62,967 nt of DNA from CAYURH01 sp964447105 (lineage in GTDB: Bacteria > Patescibacteriota > Saccharimonadia > Saccharimonadales > EFPC-124), in NCBI GenBank assembly GCA_964447105.1, contig CAYURH010000003.1, positions 1-62,967 on the forward strand. The letters are read 5' to 3'. The notes below the pieces were generated by a model. The model did no database searches, had not been told where the DNA came from, and saw nothing but the letters and a program-made list of their open reading frames with translations. Positions 23,935-32,692 of this stretch are shown here, piece by piece. Both the position numbers and the translations under genes were made by a program. Every line of letters starts with the position of its first letter. Position 1 is the stretch's first letter.

Positions 23935-24951
23935 ATGCCTAAAATGTTAATAACCGGCGGCGCAGGGTTTATTGGTTCGAACTTTGTGCACTATACGGTT
24001 CAGAACCATCCGGATTACGAAATTATTGTGGTCGATTCGCTGACATACGCTGGCGATATGGGGCGCCTGGCGGCGGTGAAAGACAAAATCACATTCCACC
24101 AAGCCGACATCTGCGACTTTGACAAAATGGTAGAACTAACCAAAGGCGTAGACATGATCGCGCACTTTGCCGCGCATAGTCATGTAGACCGATCTATCGC
24201 CGACCCAGGTCCGTTTTTGCAATCCAACATTATGGGCACCGACAGCATTGCGCGCGCTGCCATCAAAAATGGCGTTAAGCGATTTCATCATGTGTCCACC
24301 GACGAAGTATTTGGCGCCTTGCCGCTAGACCAACCCGAAATAAAATTTAGCGAAACCACCCCGTACGCACCGCGCAGCCCGTATTCTGCCAGCAAAGCCG
24401 CCAGCGACCACATTGTGCGCGCCTACGGCGAAAGTTACGGCCTACCCTACACCATTACCAATTGCTCCAACAACTATGGCCCTTGGGATTCGCCCGGCCG
24501 CGTGATTCCGGTGTTTATTGCCAAAGCGCTGGCCGACCAGCCACTGCCCATCTACGGCAAAGGCCAAGCTATTCGTGACTACCTCTTCGTCGACGATCAC
24601 TGCAGCGCCATCGACATGGCCATCCACCAGGGCAAAGTCGAACAAACCTACTGCGTGGGCGGCGCAGCGCAGCGCAATGGCATACAAATTGCCGAAACCA
24701 TTTTACAAGCCCTAGGCAAACCCAAAGACATGGTGCAATACGTTACCGACCGCCCCGGCCACGACATGCGCTACGACATCGACGCCACCTACATCGAAAA
24801 CACGCTGGGTTGGAAGCAAAGCGTGTCGTTTGAACAAGGCATTGCCAAAACAGTGCAGTGGTACAAAGACAATCAGGATTGGTGGCGACCGTTTTACGAG
24901 CGGTTTGATTTGATGCGCAGTAGTGGTATGTATAACGCTAAGGCAAAGTAA
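23935..24951 (+). CDS. rmlB: dTDP-glucose 4,6-dehydratase
   Basis: The 338-residue extended SDR enzyme has GGAGFIGSNFV (8-18) as NAD-binding Gly motif, the STDEVFG block (about 120-126), the catalytic Tyr-x3-Lys in SPYSASKAASDH (about 145), and NCSNNYGPW, all diagnostic for RmlB. It converts dTDP-glucose to dTDP-4-keto-6-deoxyglucose. TAAAAT (23921-23926) ends 8 nt before the ATG with no Shine-Dalgarno, so it is likely leaderless. It heads the rmlB-nudix-rmlD-rmlA operon. Confidence 0.96.
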   Translation: MPKMLITGGAGFIGSNFVHYTVQNHPDYEIIVVDSLTYAGDMGRLAAVKDKITFHQADICDFDKMVELTKGVDMIAHFAAHSHVDRSIADPGPFLQSNIMGTDSIARAAIKNGVKRFHHVSTDEVFGALPLDQPEIKFSETTPYAPRSPYSASKAASDHIVRAYGESYGLPYTITNCSNNYGPWDSPGRVIPVFIAKALADQPLPIYGKGQAIRDYLFVDDHCSAIDMAIHQGKVEQTYCVGGAAQRNGIQIAETILQALGKPKDMVQYVTDRPGHDMRYDIDATYIENTLGWKQSVSFEQGIAKTVQWYKDNQDWWRPFYERFDLMRSSGMYNAKAK

Positions 24952-25514
24952 TGGATATGAACTTCTGCCGGCGCTGTGGCACCAAGCTAACACACAAATC
25001 TGACAGTGCCTACACTTGTGCTAATGACCACCCAATATACACTAATCCTATACCGTCTGTGGGTGTCTTTTTTGTAACGCCCGACTTACGACTACTACTC
25101 GCCGTACGCGGCGTTGAACCACACAAAGGCATGTTAGACGCATTCGGCGGCATAGTGGATATAAGTGATGAAAGTTTAGAAGCTGCTGCCCGGCGCGAGC
25201 TGCAAGAAGAACTATCACTATCGCCCACAGAATACGAACCACTGCAATATCTAACCAGTTTTGCCACGCCCTATGACTACAAGCATGAAACGCTTCGTGT
25301 TATGAGTGCACTCTATTGGACACGATTAAAAACTGACCGCTCTTTAACCGCTGCAGATGACGTTGCCGCCATTAAATCGGTACCCTTGAGCGAAGTGGAT
25401 TTGACCAAGCTGCACGCCGACGACATTCGCAAAGGCGTAAAGGCGTTGCAGCAATTACTGCTCACTAATAAACCCAAAGATAAACAAACACAGGCTATTC
25501 ACGAGTTAAAATGA
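24951..25514 (+). CDS. NUDIX hydrolase with N-terminal zinc ribbon
   Basis: The 187-residue protein starts with a zinc-ribbon-like CRRCG...CANDH (Cys6, Cys9, Cys23) as in NudC-type NADH pyrophosphatases, then a NUDIX domain with box GGIVDISDESLEAAARRELQ-EE (G-x5-E-x7-R-E-x2-E-E). It would cleave a nucleoside diphosphate linked to another moiety. Its start overlaps the rmlB stop (TAATG), so it is expressed with the nucleotide-sugar genes; house-cleaning of NDP-sugars or dinucleotides is possible but unproven. Confidence 0.92.
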   Translation: MDMNFCRRCGTKLTHKSDSAYTCANDHPIYTNPIPSVGVFFVTPDLRLLLAVRGVEPHKGMLDAFGGIVDISDESLEAAARRELQEELSLSPTEYEPLQYLTSFATPYDYKHETLRVMSALYWTRLKTDRSLTAADDVAAIKSVPLSEVDLTKLHADDIRKGVKALQQLLLTNKPKDKQTQAIHELK

Positions 25515-25531
25515 TACTTAATGGAGGACAT

Positions 25532-26473
25532 ATGAAAAAAATTCTGATCTTCGGCAACGGCCAAATCGCTAACTTCTACAAAAATTATTTTGGCGCGAAG
25601 GGCGATGAGCTGCAGATAGCTGAAGCCGACGTGACCAACATCGACGAAGTTCGCAAAGCGGTTGAAGATTACCAGCCAACCACTGTCATCAACACCGCCG
25701 CCAAAACCAGCCTGGAATGGTGCGGCGAAAACCGTCTGGAAGCGTTTAACGTCAATGTGCTCGGTGCAGCCAACATTGCCAAAGTATGCGACGAACAAAA
25801 AGTCTACCTCATCCACTATTCCAGCGGCTGCATTTTTAGCAGCGTGGATGGCAAAGACGCCAAATCCGAAACCGACCTGCCCAATCCATCGTCATACTAC
25901 GGTTGGACCAAAGTGTGGTCTGAAGAAATGGTGATGTTTGAACGATCAGCCGACTTCAAATGTCTAATCTTGCGCCCACGCCAACCAGTATCTGCCCAGG
26001 TGAACCACAAAAACATGTTGGTCAAAATGCTCACATTCACGCAGTTTATCGACACCGCCAACAGCGGTACCGTCATTGAAGACTTGATGGAATGGACCGA
26101 CCAGCTTATCGACAAACAAGCTACCGGCATCTTGCACGTCGCCAACAGTGGATTTACCACACCGTACAATATTGGCCTGATGATCAAAGAATTCATTTTG
26201 CCCGGGCTAGAACCAGAAAAAATCAGCAAAGCCCAACTAGACAAAATGACGCCAAATACTCGCGTAGACACCGTGCTCACCATCGACAAACTCGTAGGTA
26301 TGGGTATCGCTGTTAAACCCTACGAAGAACGCCTACGCGAAATCGTAAAACAACTTGGCGACAACATCAAAGCCATGGACAAAGCACAACTCCAGCACGA
26401 ACTCGAAGACACCGCCGAAGCATCGCGCCAACGCGCTATCGTCAACACCCAGTACGAAACACTCTATAAATAA
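25532..26473 (+). CDS. rmlD: SDR-family dTDP-4-dehydrorhamnose reductase-like protein
   Basis: The 313-residue protein has a RmlD-type fold: KKILIFGNGQIANFY as NAD(P)-binding start, NTAAKT (about 57), and a catalytic Tyr-x3-Lys in SSYYGWTKVWSEE. RmlD reduces dTDP-4-keto-L-rhamnose, but the sequence is divergent enough that another 4-keto-sugar reductase is possible, and no rmlC epimerase gene is visible in the window. I chose ATG 25532 because TGGAGGA is 5 nt upstream; the track-like longer frame begins 7 codons earlier without a signal. It lies between the nudix gene and rmlA. Confidence 0.8.
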   Translation: MKKILIFGNGQIANFYKNYFGAKGDELQIAEADVTNIDEVRKAVEDYQPTTVINTAAKTSLEWCGENRLEAFNVNVLGAANIAKVCDEQKVYLIHYSSGCIFSSVDGKDAKSETDLPNPSSYYGWTKVWSEEMVMFERSADFKCLILRPRQPVSAQVNHKNMLVKMLTFTQFIDTANSGTVIEDLMEWTDQLIDKQATGILHVANSGFTTPYNIGLMIKEFILPGLEPEKISKAQLDKMTPNTRVDTVLTIDKLVGMGIAVKPYEERLREIVKQLGDNIKAMDKAQLQHELEDTAEASRQRAIVNTQYETLYK

Positions 26474-26482
26474 GGAGGCCCC

Positions 26483-27352
26483 ATGAAAGGCATCATTCTA
26501 GCAGGTGGGTCGGGCACACGATTGTACCCGATAACTCTAGGGGTGAGCAAGCAGCTGATTCCTATTTACGACAAGCCGTTGGTGTACTACCCGCTCTGCA
26601 CGTTGATGCAGGCGGGGATACGTGAGTTTTTGATAATCTCGACACCCAAAGATTTGCCACGCTTCGAAGATCTACTGGGTGATGGCAAAAACTTGGGCTG
26701 TAGTTTCGAATACAGAGTGCAAGAAAAGCCCAACGGCATCCCCGAAGCTTACATTATTGGCGAGGACTTCATAGGCAACGACACTGTGGCGCTAATTTTG
26801 GGCGACAACATCTTCTACGGCGCGGGGTTGGACGAAAAAATGCGCTCGTTCGCCAACATTGACGGCGCTATGGGTATGGCCATCCAGGTGAGTGACCCCA
26901 AACGCTACGGCGTGTACGAATTCGACAAAGACAACAACGTGATTTCTATCGAAGAAAAACCACTCAAACCCAAATCGCGCTACGCCAACAGCGGCCTGTA
27001 CTTTACCGACAGCCGCGTGGTAGAAATCTCTAAAAACTTGAAGCCCAGCGCCCGCGGCGAACTAGAAATCAGCAGCGGCATGCTCGAAGAATACCGCAAA
27101 CTGGGCAAGCTCAAAGTTTGCCTGATGGAGCGCGGTACCGCCTGGCTCGACACCGGCACGTTTGAAAGCATGAACCAAGCGTCACAATTTGTGCAGGTGG
27201 TAGAAGAACGGCAAGGGCTCAAAATCGGCTGCATCGAGGAAGCGGCGTGGCGACAAGGTTTTATAAACGACACGCAGCTTGAAGCATTAGCTCAACCGCT
27301 ACAAAAAAGTGGCTACGGCCAGTATTTGCTTGGCCTGCTTGCACGAACCTAG
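26483..27352 (+). CDS. rmlA: glucose-1-phosphate thymidylyltransferase
   Basis: The 289-residue protein carries every RmlA landmark: KGIILAGGSGTRLYPIT (2-18, nucleotide-binding loop), SKQLIPIYDKPLVYYP, LGDNIFYGAGL, the EEKP motif and RGTAWLDTGT. It makes dTDP-glucose from dTTP and glucose-1-phosphate, the entry step of the dTDP-sugar pathway continued by rmlB. The length is normal. AAGGAGG precedes the ATG by 5 nt. It is last in the rml operon. Confidence 0.97.
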   Translation: MKGIILAGGSGTRLYPITLGVSKQLIPIYDKPLVYYPLCTLMQAGIREFLIISTPKDLPRFEDLLGDGKNLGCSFEYRVQEKPNGIPEAYIIGEDFIGNDTVALILGDNIFYGAGLDEKMRSFANIDGAMGMAIQVSDPKRYGVYEFDKDNNVISIEEKPLKPKSRYANSGLYFTDSRVVEISKNLKPSARGELEISSGMLEEYRKLGKLKVCLMERGTAWLDTGTFESMNQASQFVQVVEERQGLKIGCIEEAAWRQGFINDTQLEALAQPLQKSGYGQYLLGLLART

Positions 27353-27355
27353 TAT

Positions 27356-27383
27356 TTGTGTTTGCACGAAAAGATGTTATAAT
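27356..27383 (+). promoter_or_regulatory. promoter of the HD-like gene
   Basis: TTGTGT (27356-27361), 16-bp spacer, TATAAT (27378-27383), immediately after the rmlA stop. It gives a leader of about 40 nt, unlike the leaderless genes around it. Confidence 0.6.
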
Positions 27384-27429
27384 CATGTAGTATCAACGGA
27401 CACCTTTTGAATCGAAGGAGGTGGATCAG

Positions 27430-28164
27430 GTGTCGTCGGATACGCGTCTGATTGACGAATTTCTTAGTGGTCTCGCCGACCGTCTGACTGAGCACTACCG
27501 ACACCCTGACTGTGCTGGGCATGACACCCCTCATATCATGCGCATGCTCATGAAGGAGGGCGATATTCGTAAGGTGGTGGACTACTTCGACCACCAGGAA
27601 TGGATAGCCGCGGTCTGGCTGCACAATCTGGACCGAGCGCCAAACCTTCAGTCGATCATCGGCACAAATGGCCTAGAGAAAGCGGTCATGGCATTCCTGA
27701 ACGACAGCCCCTTCACCCAGGACGCTATCGCGCGGGTCGCCGATGCGGTCGCCCAACACAGCAAGCGCGATGATGAACCGAGGGACTCTCCTCTATTGAC
27801 GGCACTGCGCATTGCGGACAAACTCGACAGGCTCGGACCTATCGGGGCACTGACTGCCGCGATGATTCATGGCCCGAAGATGCCCATCTACGAGCCAGAC
27901 GACCCGTTCGGCATGATTTCAACAGAGGAGGGTCGACTGAAGTCGATATATAACGACCTCTTTCGGCTACTCGAGTGGGTCGACATGCTACCGTCCGATG
28001 CGGCACGCAGCCTAATCAACCGAGTCGATCTGCTCGCGCTGATCAACTTCGTACGAGCACTGGCCGCCCAGATTTCCATCATGCATCAGGAGGAAAATCC
28101 CGTAGAGGCCCAAATCCAGAAGGCGCTGGGTCGTCACTATGAGACCTTTGCCTTACCGCACTGA
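27430..28164 (+). CDS. HD-superfamily-like protein, probably horizontally acquired
   Basis: The 244-residue, all-helical protein resembles an HD phosphohydrolase: a first His in GHDTPHIMRM, then AAVWLHNLDR where the defining His-Asp reads His-Asn, and the distal Asp in LRIADKLDRLG. The Asp-to-Asn change makes catalysis uncertain. GTG 27430 is preceded by a near-complete anti-16S match AAGGAGGTG (27415-27423) with an ideal gap. Codon choice (GAG for Glu, GTC, CTC, CGG/CGC) differs sharply from the neighbouring GAA-rich genes, and the gene has its own promoter, leader and terminator. I do not recognise a specific function. Confidence 0.82.
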   Translation: MSSDTRLIDEFLSGLADRLTEHYRHPDCAGHDTPHIMRMLMKEGDIRKVVDYFDHQEWIAAVWLHNLDRAPNLQSIIGTNGLEKAVMAFLNDSPFTQDAIARVADAVAQHSKRDDEPRDSPLLTALRIADKLDRLGPIGALTAAMIHGPKMPIYEPDDPFGMISTEEGRLKSIYNDLFRLLEWVDMLPSDAARSLINRVDLLALINFVRALAAQISIMHQEENPVEAQIQKALGRHYETFALPH

Positions 28165-28173
28165 CGCGGACAC

Positions 28174-28202
28174 AGCGCCGGACCCACCAGGGGTCCGGCG
28201 CT
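28174..28202 (+). terminator. hairpin terminator of the HD-like gene
   Basis: AGCGCCGGACCC-ACCAG-GGGTCCGGCGCT: a perfect 12-bp GC-rich stem with a 5-nt loop starting 9 nt after the stop codon, followed by AGAACATTTT. The T run is displaced. Confidence 0.75.
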
Positions 28203-28389
28203 AGAACATTTTGAGGCGCAAGCTAAGGGTATCATGCAGAACTTATGAGACTCTCTTATTATCCCAATCTATATTAAACGAACCTAGACCCACGAGATGA
28301 TCACGAGATTTCATGGCTAAAGAAGGGGTCGAGCATGATGTTTTGATTATTGATGAGCAGTCCCAAGCATTTACTCAAGGCCTACAGCA

Positions 28390-28776
28390 TTAGAGCTTGC
28401 GCTTGCTTTTGTGGACACCTTCTTTACCGGACGATAGCACAATCGACAAACGCTCGTGCAGACCGCTCACTCGACGTTCTAGTGTGTCCAACCGAGAATA
28501 TAGGCGGATACAAAGCGCTAGCGCAAAGTTCAACCCTGTTACCAGCACAACATCCACTAAGCTAATAGGCGGACTGTTCGTCAGATTGTTGCTAGCCAAA
28601 AAGTTGTAAATTGGCTGGGCGAACAATAGTGCCGCCAAAATACCCAGCCAAAAGATTACACGCAGTACTAACCCCACCTGGGATATGACGCGGCGGTTAT
28701 ACAAGTCAACCGATTTTACCAAGCCGAACAGCACAAATGGCAAGTTAAGAATAACTAGTATCGTGTACTTATCCAT
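28390..28776 (-). CDS. DUF2304 family membrane protein
   Basis: The 128-residue protein has three hydrophobic helices (about 5-22, 35-58, 72-90) and a coiled C-terminal tail (DTLERRVSGLHERLSIVL). Proteins of the DUF2304 family are habitually encoded beside GT2 polyprenyl-phosphate glycosyltransferases, and here its start overlaps the stop of such a gene by 8 bp. It probably helps the partner transferase or handles the lipid-linked sugar; the biochemical role is not established. Confidence 0.82.
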   Translation of the reverse strand: MDKYTILVILNLPFVLFGLVKSVDLYNRRVISQVGLVLRVIFWLGILAALLFAQPIYNFLASNNLTNSPPISLVDVVLVTGLNFALALCIRLYSRLDTLERRVSGLHERLSIVLSSGKEGVHKSKRKL

Positions 28777-29485
28777 GTATAAAGTCCATCAGCCGGTGCT
28801 TGATTAACTGCCCAACCAGCGCAATACCGGCACCTACATTGCCCTGGCCCTTCTTTAGTGAATATTCGGTATAAATTGCCTTAATAGGGATCTCACGTAT
28901 ACGCAAACCCTCTTGGTGGGCACGCCAGATCATCTCCGAACAAAACGCATATCGGTCACTATGAAAGCTTATGCGCTCCAGCGCCTTGCGATTCATACCC
29001 TTCAGGCCAGATTGCGAGTCTGACACCCGCACTCCAAACAACACCATGGTAATAAGGCTCAAGCCCAGGTTGCCAATAACCCGGTACCATGGCATTCCTT
29101 TGCGTTGTTGCAAACGACTGCCAATAATCATATCTACATCACGAGCGCCGATAATCGCCCTGACCACCCGCATCACGTCAGCCGGGTCATGCTGGCCATC
29201 GGCGTCCATAGTGATGGCATAGTCGCACCCAATCTGTAGAGCATAGTGCATACCAGTCCGGGTCGCGGCCCCAGCACCGCTGTTGAGCAGGTGATTGATA
29301 AGCGCTACATCTTTGTGCTTAGAGACCCGAGCAATGGTATCGTCGGTCGAGCCATCATTTACCACAATAATGTACAGGGGAAAGGTTTTGCCTCCCAGTT
29401 GAATACTTCGAGATAGTTGTAAGAGCACAGTATCAATAGCTCCCGCTTCGTTGTATGCAGGAATCACAATCCCTATCTTTTCCAT
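28769..29485 (-). CDS. GT2 polyprenyl-phosphate glycosyltransferase (DPM1-like)
   Basis: The 238-residue protein has IGIVIPAYNEAGAIDTVL at its start, VVNDGSTDDT (about 41-50), and MDADGQHDPADV (about 95-106), followed by SQSGLKGMNRKALE, typical of DPM1-like transferases that load a sugar onto undecaprenyl phosphate. No C-terminal TM pair is present; the overlapping DUF2304 gene may supply the membrane part. The start at 29485 is favoured because TATAGT (29492-29497) ends 6 nt upstream; an ATG two codons earlier abuts that box. Confidence 0.92.
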   Translation of the reverse strand: MEKIGIVIPAYNEAGAIDTVLLQLSRSIQLGGKTFPLYIIVVNDGSTDDTIARVSKHKDVALINHLLNSGAGAATRTGMHYALQIGCDYAITMDADGQHDPADVMRVVRAIIGARDVDMIIGSRLQQRKGMPWYRVIGNLGLSLITMVLFGVRVSDSQSGLKGMNRKALERISFHSDRYAFCSEMIWRAHQEGLRIREIPIKAIYTEYSLKKGQGNVGAGIALVGQLIKHRLMDFIHG

Positions 29486-29526
29486 ATACATACTATACCC
29501 TACTTAGTCTGATAGAATTAAAGTCA

Positions 29527-31500
29527 ATGCAGCTACGCACGACCTCCCTAAAGTTCATACGGAGCATCTGGTTCTTCCCCGCGGTTCTGACCTGCGGATT
29601 GCTCGGACTGACAGCATTGGGTATAACCGGCTCGTCGATCGGGGTATACAACACCTATTTTAACGGTCAAGGCGTCAATGATCCGGCGCACATTCGTGGC
29701 AATCCACGCTCATTGCGCTCGGATGAATGGATCGTACAAACACAAATGACTATTGCCCAGAGTAACAACAATTTTGAGCGCGTCAATCCAAATATAGGCG
29801 ACAGTCAAGACATGTCGGTCATTATCGACGCACCTTATAAAGACTGGAGCGAGGCGTTCAAACCCCACAACTGGGCGTTCTTTGTATTGCCATTCGATAA
29901 CGCCTTTGCCTTTAAATGGTGGTTTATGGCCTACTTATTAGCATTGGCAGCCTACTTTTTTGTGTTAGCTCTGTTGCCCGGCAAGCACCTATTGGCGGCG
30001 CTACTGGCACTAGGGCTATTTTGTAGCCCGTTTGTGCAGTGGTGGTATCAGTTTATTACACTTGCGCCAATCTACTATGGGTTATTTGCCGCGACTCTAT
30101 GTGTATATATTCTGCGTGCTAAAAATCCCGCGACCAAAGCCTGGTTGGGAATTGGGCTGGCATATGTTACCGCTTGTTTTGCTATGGTTGCCTACCCACC
30201 ATTCCAGATTCCGGCCGCACTCGCTGTGGCTGCATTTGTGCTGGGCTACACACTGACCACACCACGCAAGGTACGGTGGCCCGGCTTGGCGATCATGGCC
30301 GGAGCGTTGTGTGTGGCTGGCGCCGTAACCGCAGCTTTTCTGGTGACACGCATTGATGTCGTGCACGCCTATACCGACTCAGTCTACCCAGGTCACCGCG
30401 TCGTAACCAGCGGCGGGGCAGATATCGCCCACATTTTCTCTAGCCATTTGGCACCGCTGTTCCAGGGCAATTCACGCGGCAATTCGTACAATATATTCAA
30501 TGGGGTACAAGTTAATCAGAGTGAGTCATCAAACTTCATTCTTATCACGCTATTACTACTTCCGGTCACCTTAACCTTGCTATATAAAGACGCGCGCAAG
30601 CGACGGGCCGATTGGTCGTTAGTGTTCACAACCGCCATGATGGGAGCTCTATTAGTCTGGTTGACAGTGCCTAATATAGAGTTCCTGGGCAGGATCTTGC
30701 TGCTTAATATAGTGCCGCCGATGCGCGTACTGATTGGCCTGGGCATTCTGAATTTTGTGCAGCTAGTCTTGCTCGTACGCCGCCGGCAAGACATAAAATT
30801 GCTGTTTGCGAAACAAAAATGGGTAATTGCGTATGCCTGTGGCGTTTTCACGCTACAGGTAATACTCGGGCTCATAGCATGGCATCGATCGCCAGGTTTT
30901 ATAAACCCGTACGAAGTTGTGGCCTTGGCCGTACCTATATCCGCAACCGTCTATGTATTCTTGCGCGGCCATATGATGTGGGCGACTGTTGGTCTGTTAG
31001 TCTTTTCGGTGGCCAGCGTGATGTTTGTGAACCCATTCTATCGCGGTACCAATTTCGTGACACACACGCCACTCTCCAGCGCCATCCAAACTCTGTCTGC
31101 GACACACAAAGACAGTGTATGGGCGATCGAACCAGACTACCTAGAAAATTTTGCTCTGCTTAATGGTGCCAAATCATTGAGTGGCGTCTACGCCTACCCA
31201 CAACTACAGCTGTGGCGTGACATACAAGGGCAAGTAGACACTTACAACCGCTACGCACACGTACAAGTGCAGATCGACCGAGACCCCAATCAAACAGTCG
31301 CCACACACCTACAGCTCATAACGGGTGATCATTTTGTGGTGGTAACTGAGCCGTGCAGCGACTTCCTACAACGACGCCACGTGGGCTTTATACTCACCAA
31401 ATCGCCAATCGATGACCCATGCGTGCAGTTGGTGCAAGCCGTCTCATACCCGGCCAAAACATTCTATATTTACACAGCCGCCAAAGCCCAAACACCCTAA
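29527..31500 (+). CDS. large polytopic membrane protein, GT-C-like (paralogue of 40845-42860)
   Basis: The 657-residue protein has about 12 membrane spans and an extracytoplasmic C-terminal part of roughly 150 residues. The first external loop contains SLRSDEW and, further on, DAPYKDW, HNWAFFVLPFDNAFAFKWWF and SPFVQWWYQ. These are shared with the 40845 gene product. An acidic pair in the first loop plus many TM helices is the pattern of GT-C glycosyltransferases that use lipid-phosphate sugars. I infer, but cannot prove, that activity. TAGAAT (29513-29518) ends 8 nt before the ATG; divergent from the GT2 gene with 41 bp between starts. Confidence 0.85.
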   Translation: MQLRTTSLKFIRSIWFFPAVLTCGLLGLTALGITGSSIGVYNTYFNGQGVNDPAHIRGNPRSLRSDEWIVQTQMTIAQSNNNFERVNPNIGDSQDMSVIIDAPYKDWSEAFKPHNWAFFVLPFDNAFAFKWWFMAYLLALAAYFFVLALLPGKHLLAALLALGLFCSPFVQWWYQFITLAPIYYGLFAATLCVYILRAKNPATKAWLGIGLAYVTACFAMVAYPPFQIPAALAVAAFVLGYTLTTPRKVRWPGLAIMAGALCVAGAVTAAFLVTRIDVVHAYTDSVYPGHRVVTSGGADIAHIFSSHLAPLFQGNSRGNSYNIFNGVQVNQSESSNFILITLLLLPVTLTLLYKDARKRRADWSLVFTTAMMGALLVWLTVPNIEFLGRILLLNIVPPMRVLIGLGILNFVQLVLLVRRRQDIKLLFAKQKWVIAYACGVFTLQVILGLIAWHRSPGFINPYEVVALAVPISATVYVFLRGHMMWATVGLLVFSVASVMFVNPFYRGTNFVTHTPLSSAIQTLSATHKDSVWAIEPDYLENFALLNGAKSLSGVYAYPQLQLWRDIQGQVDTYNRYAHVQVQIDRDPNQTVATHLQLITGDHFVVVTEPCSDFLQRRHVGFILTKSPIDDPCVQLVQAVSYPAKTFYIYTAAKAQTP

Positions 31501-31555
31501 TAAATATGCTAAGATTAGTAATAATGTACGCAGTTTTTAATATGCTCAGAAAATC

Positions 31556-31957
31556 ATGGATAAAGTAAAAACCATTTCGAAAAAGCTATATTATCACACA
31601 TTCGTCCGCTACCTGGCGATCGGCGGCACGACATTTGCAATACAGGCTACGGCGTTGTTTTTGTTCCACGGGCTGCTGCTTATCGCGCTACCTATCGCAG
31701 TTACGCTTGCCTATTGGCTATCAGTTACATTCAACTTTACAGCCAACCGGCTGTGGTCCTTCGAAGCCACACACACGCATGTTTCTAAGCATGCAATCGC
31801 CTATGGCATGCTCCTGGCGGCAAACTACGCATTCACAATAAGTTTCATAACTATTGCGACTCATTTTGGCATGATGTACATGATCGCCCAGGTACTAGCC
31901 GTGGGTATTCAGGTGTCGTGGACCTATCTTATTTACAAAAAAATTATCTTTAAATAG
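31556..31957 (+). CDS. GtrA-like family membrane protein
   Basis: The 133-residue protein has four hydrophobic helices and the GtrA pattern: FVRYLAIGGTTFAIQ near the start, SVTFNFTANRLWSF after TM2, and a C-terminal basic end YLIYKKIIFK. GtrA proteins are thought to flip polyprenyl-phosphate sugars across the membrane, giving donors to GT-C enzymes such as the upstream neighbour. TATGCT (31541-31546) lies 9 nt before the ATG. Convergent 8-bp overlap with the next gene. Confidence 0.92.
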   Translation: MDKVKTISKKLYYHTFVRYLAIGGTTFAIQATALFLFHGLLLIALPIAVTLAYWLSVTFNFTANRLWSFEATHTHVSKHAIAYGMLLAANYAFTISFITIATHFGMMYMIAQVLAVGIQVSWTYLIYKKIIFK

Positions 31958-32687
31958 ATTCTTCGTCTTTGGCCGATAGGGCAAACCAGTACCAACGCAA
32001 GTAGCGCGGTAGCATCTTCTTTAGATTGAACTTGGCCTGACCAGCTTCACGGTCGCGCCAGGTGGTGGGCAGTTCGGTGATGTTGTAGCCTTTTTTGTGA
32101 GCTTTGAGCGTAATCTCCATGGCTATTTCGAAACCACCCTCACCTTTTAGTTTTATGTTATCCAGCATGTCCCGACGATAGAGCTTGAAATTGTTGGTGA
32201 CATCGTGAATAGGCACACGGTTCAGATAAAACAGCGACAAGCCGCCCCATCGCGACAGTGTTCGCTTGAGCCACGGACTGCCTATCTGTTGGCCGCCGGG
32301 CATGTAGCGACTGGCACACACCAAGTCTGCACCCTGTGTGGCTAGTTCGTACATTGGATCAATATCGGCTGGGTCGTCGCACAAATCAGCCATCATGACA
32401 ATCACCACGTCGGTTTTGGCGCTCACAAACCCGCTGCGCAGCGCATTCAGAAACCCACGCTTGGTATCGACACAATTTTGTACTAGTCGTACCGTTTTTA
32501 GTTTCGACTTGGCCACGTAATCCCTGACAACTGAGCAAGTCGGATCGTCAGGGACGTCATACACAATCAAAAGCTCATACGGTGTTTTGACAGCGCTAGC
32601 CACTCCCTTGATCATACGAACAATATTGTCCTGCTCGTGATATACAGGCGTAACGATTGATAGTTTTGGGGCAGTTGCTTTGGCCAT
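31950..32687 (-). CDS. GT2 family glycosyltransferase
   Basis: The 245-residue protein has LSIVTPVYHEQDNIVRM at its start, the central MMADLCDDPADI (DxD-like Asp residues, about 98-108) and NNFKLYRRDML, which are features of dolichol-phosphate-mannose-synthase-like GT2 enzymes. It lacks TM helices apart from a weakly hydrophobic C-terminus. It is the last gene of a minus operon with the dehydrogenase and epimerase genes (5-nt gap), so it may use the sugar they make. Confidence 0.92.
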   Translation of the reverse strand: MAKATAPKLSIVTPVYHEQDNIVRMIKGVASAVKTPYELLIVYDVPDDPTCSVVRDYVAKSKLKTVRLVQNCVDTKRGFLNALRSGFVSAKTDVVIVMMADLCDDPADIDPMYELATQGADLVCASRYMPGGQQIGSPWLKRTLSRWGGLSLFYLNRVPIHDVTNNFKLYRRDMLDNIKLKGEGGFEIAMEITLKAHKKGYNITELPTTWRDREAGQAKFNLKKMLPRYLRWYWFALSAKDEESI

Positions 32688-32692
32688 GGCTT

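Noticed and set aside
28313..28393. 26-codon frame (starting MAKEGVEHDVLIIDEQ)
   Set aside because: Too short, no promoter or Shine-Dalgarno, overlaps the end of the DUF2304 gene; could be a gene remnant but cannot be supported.
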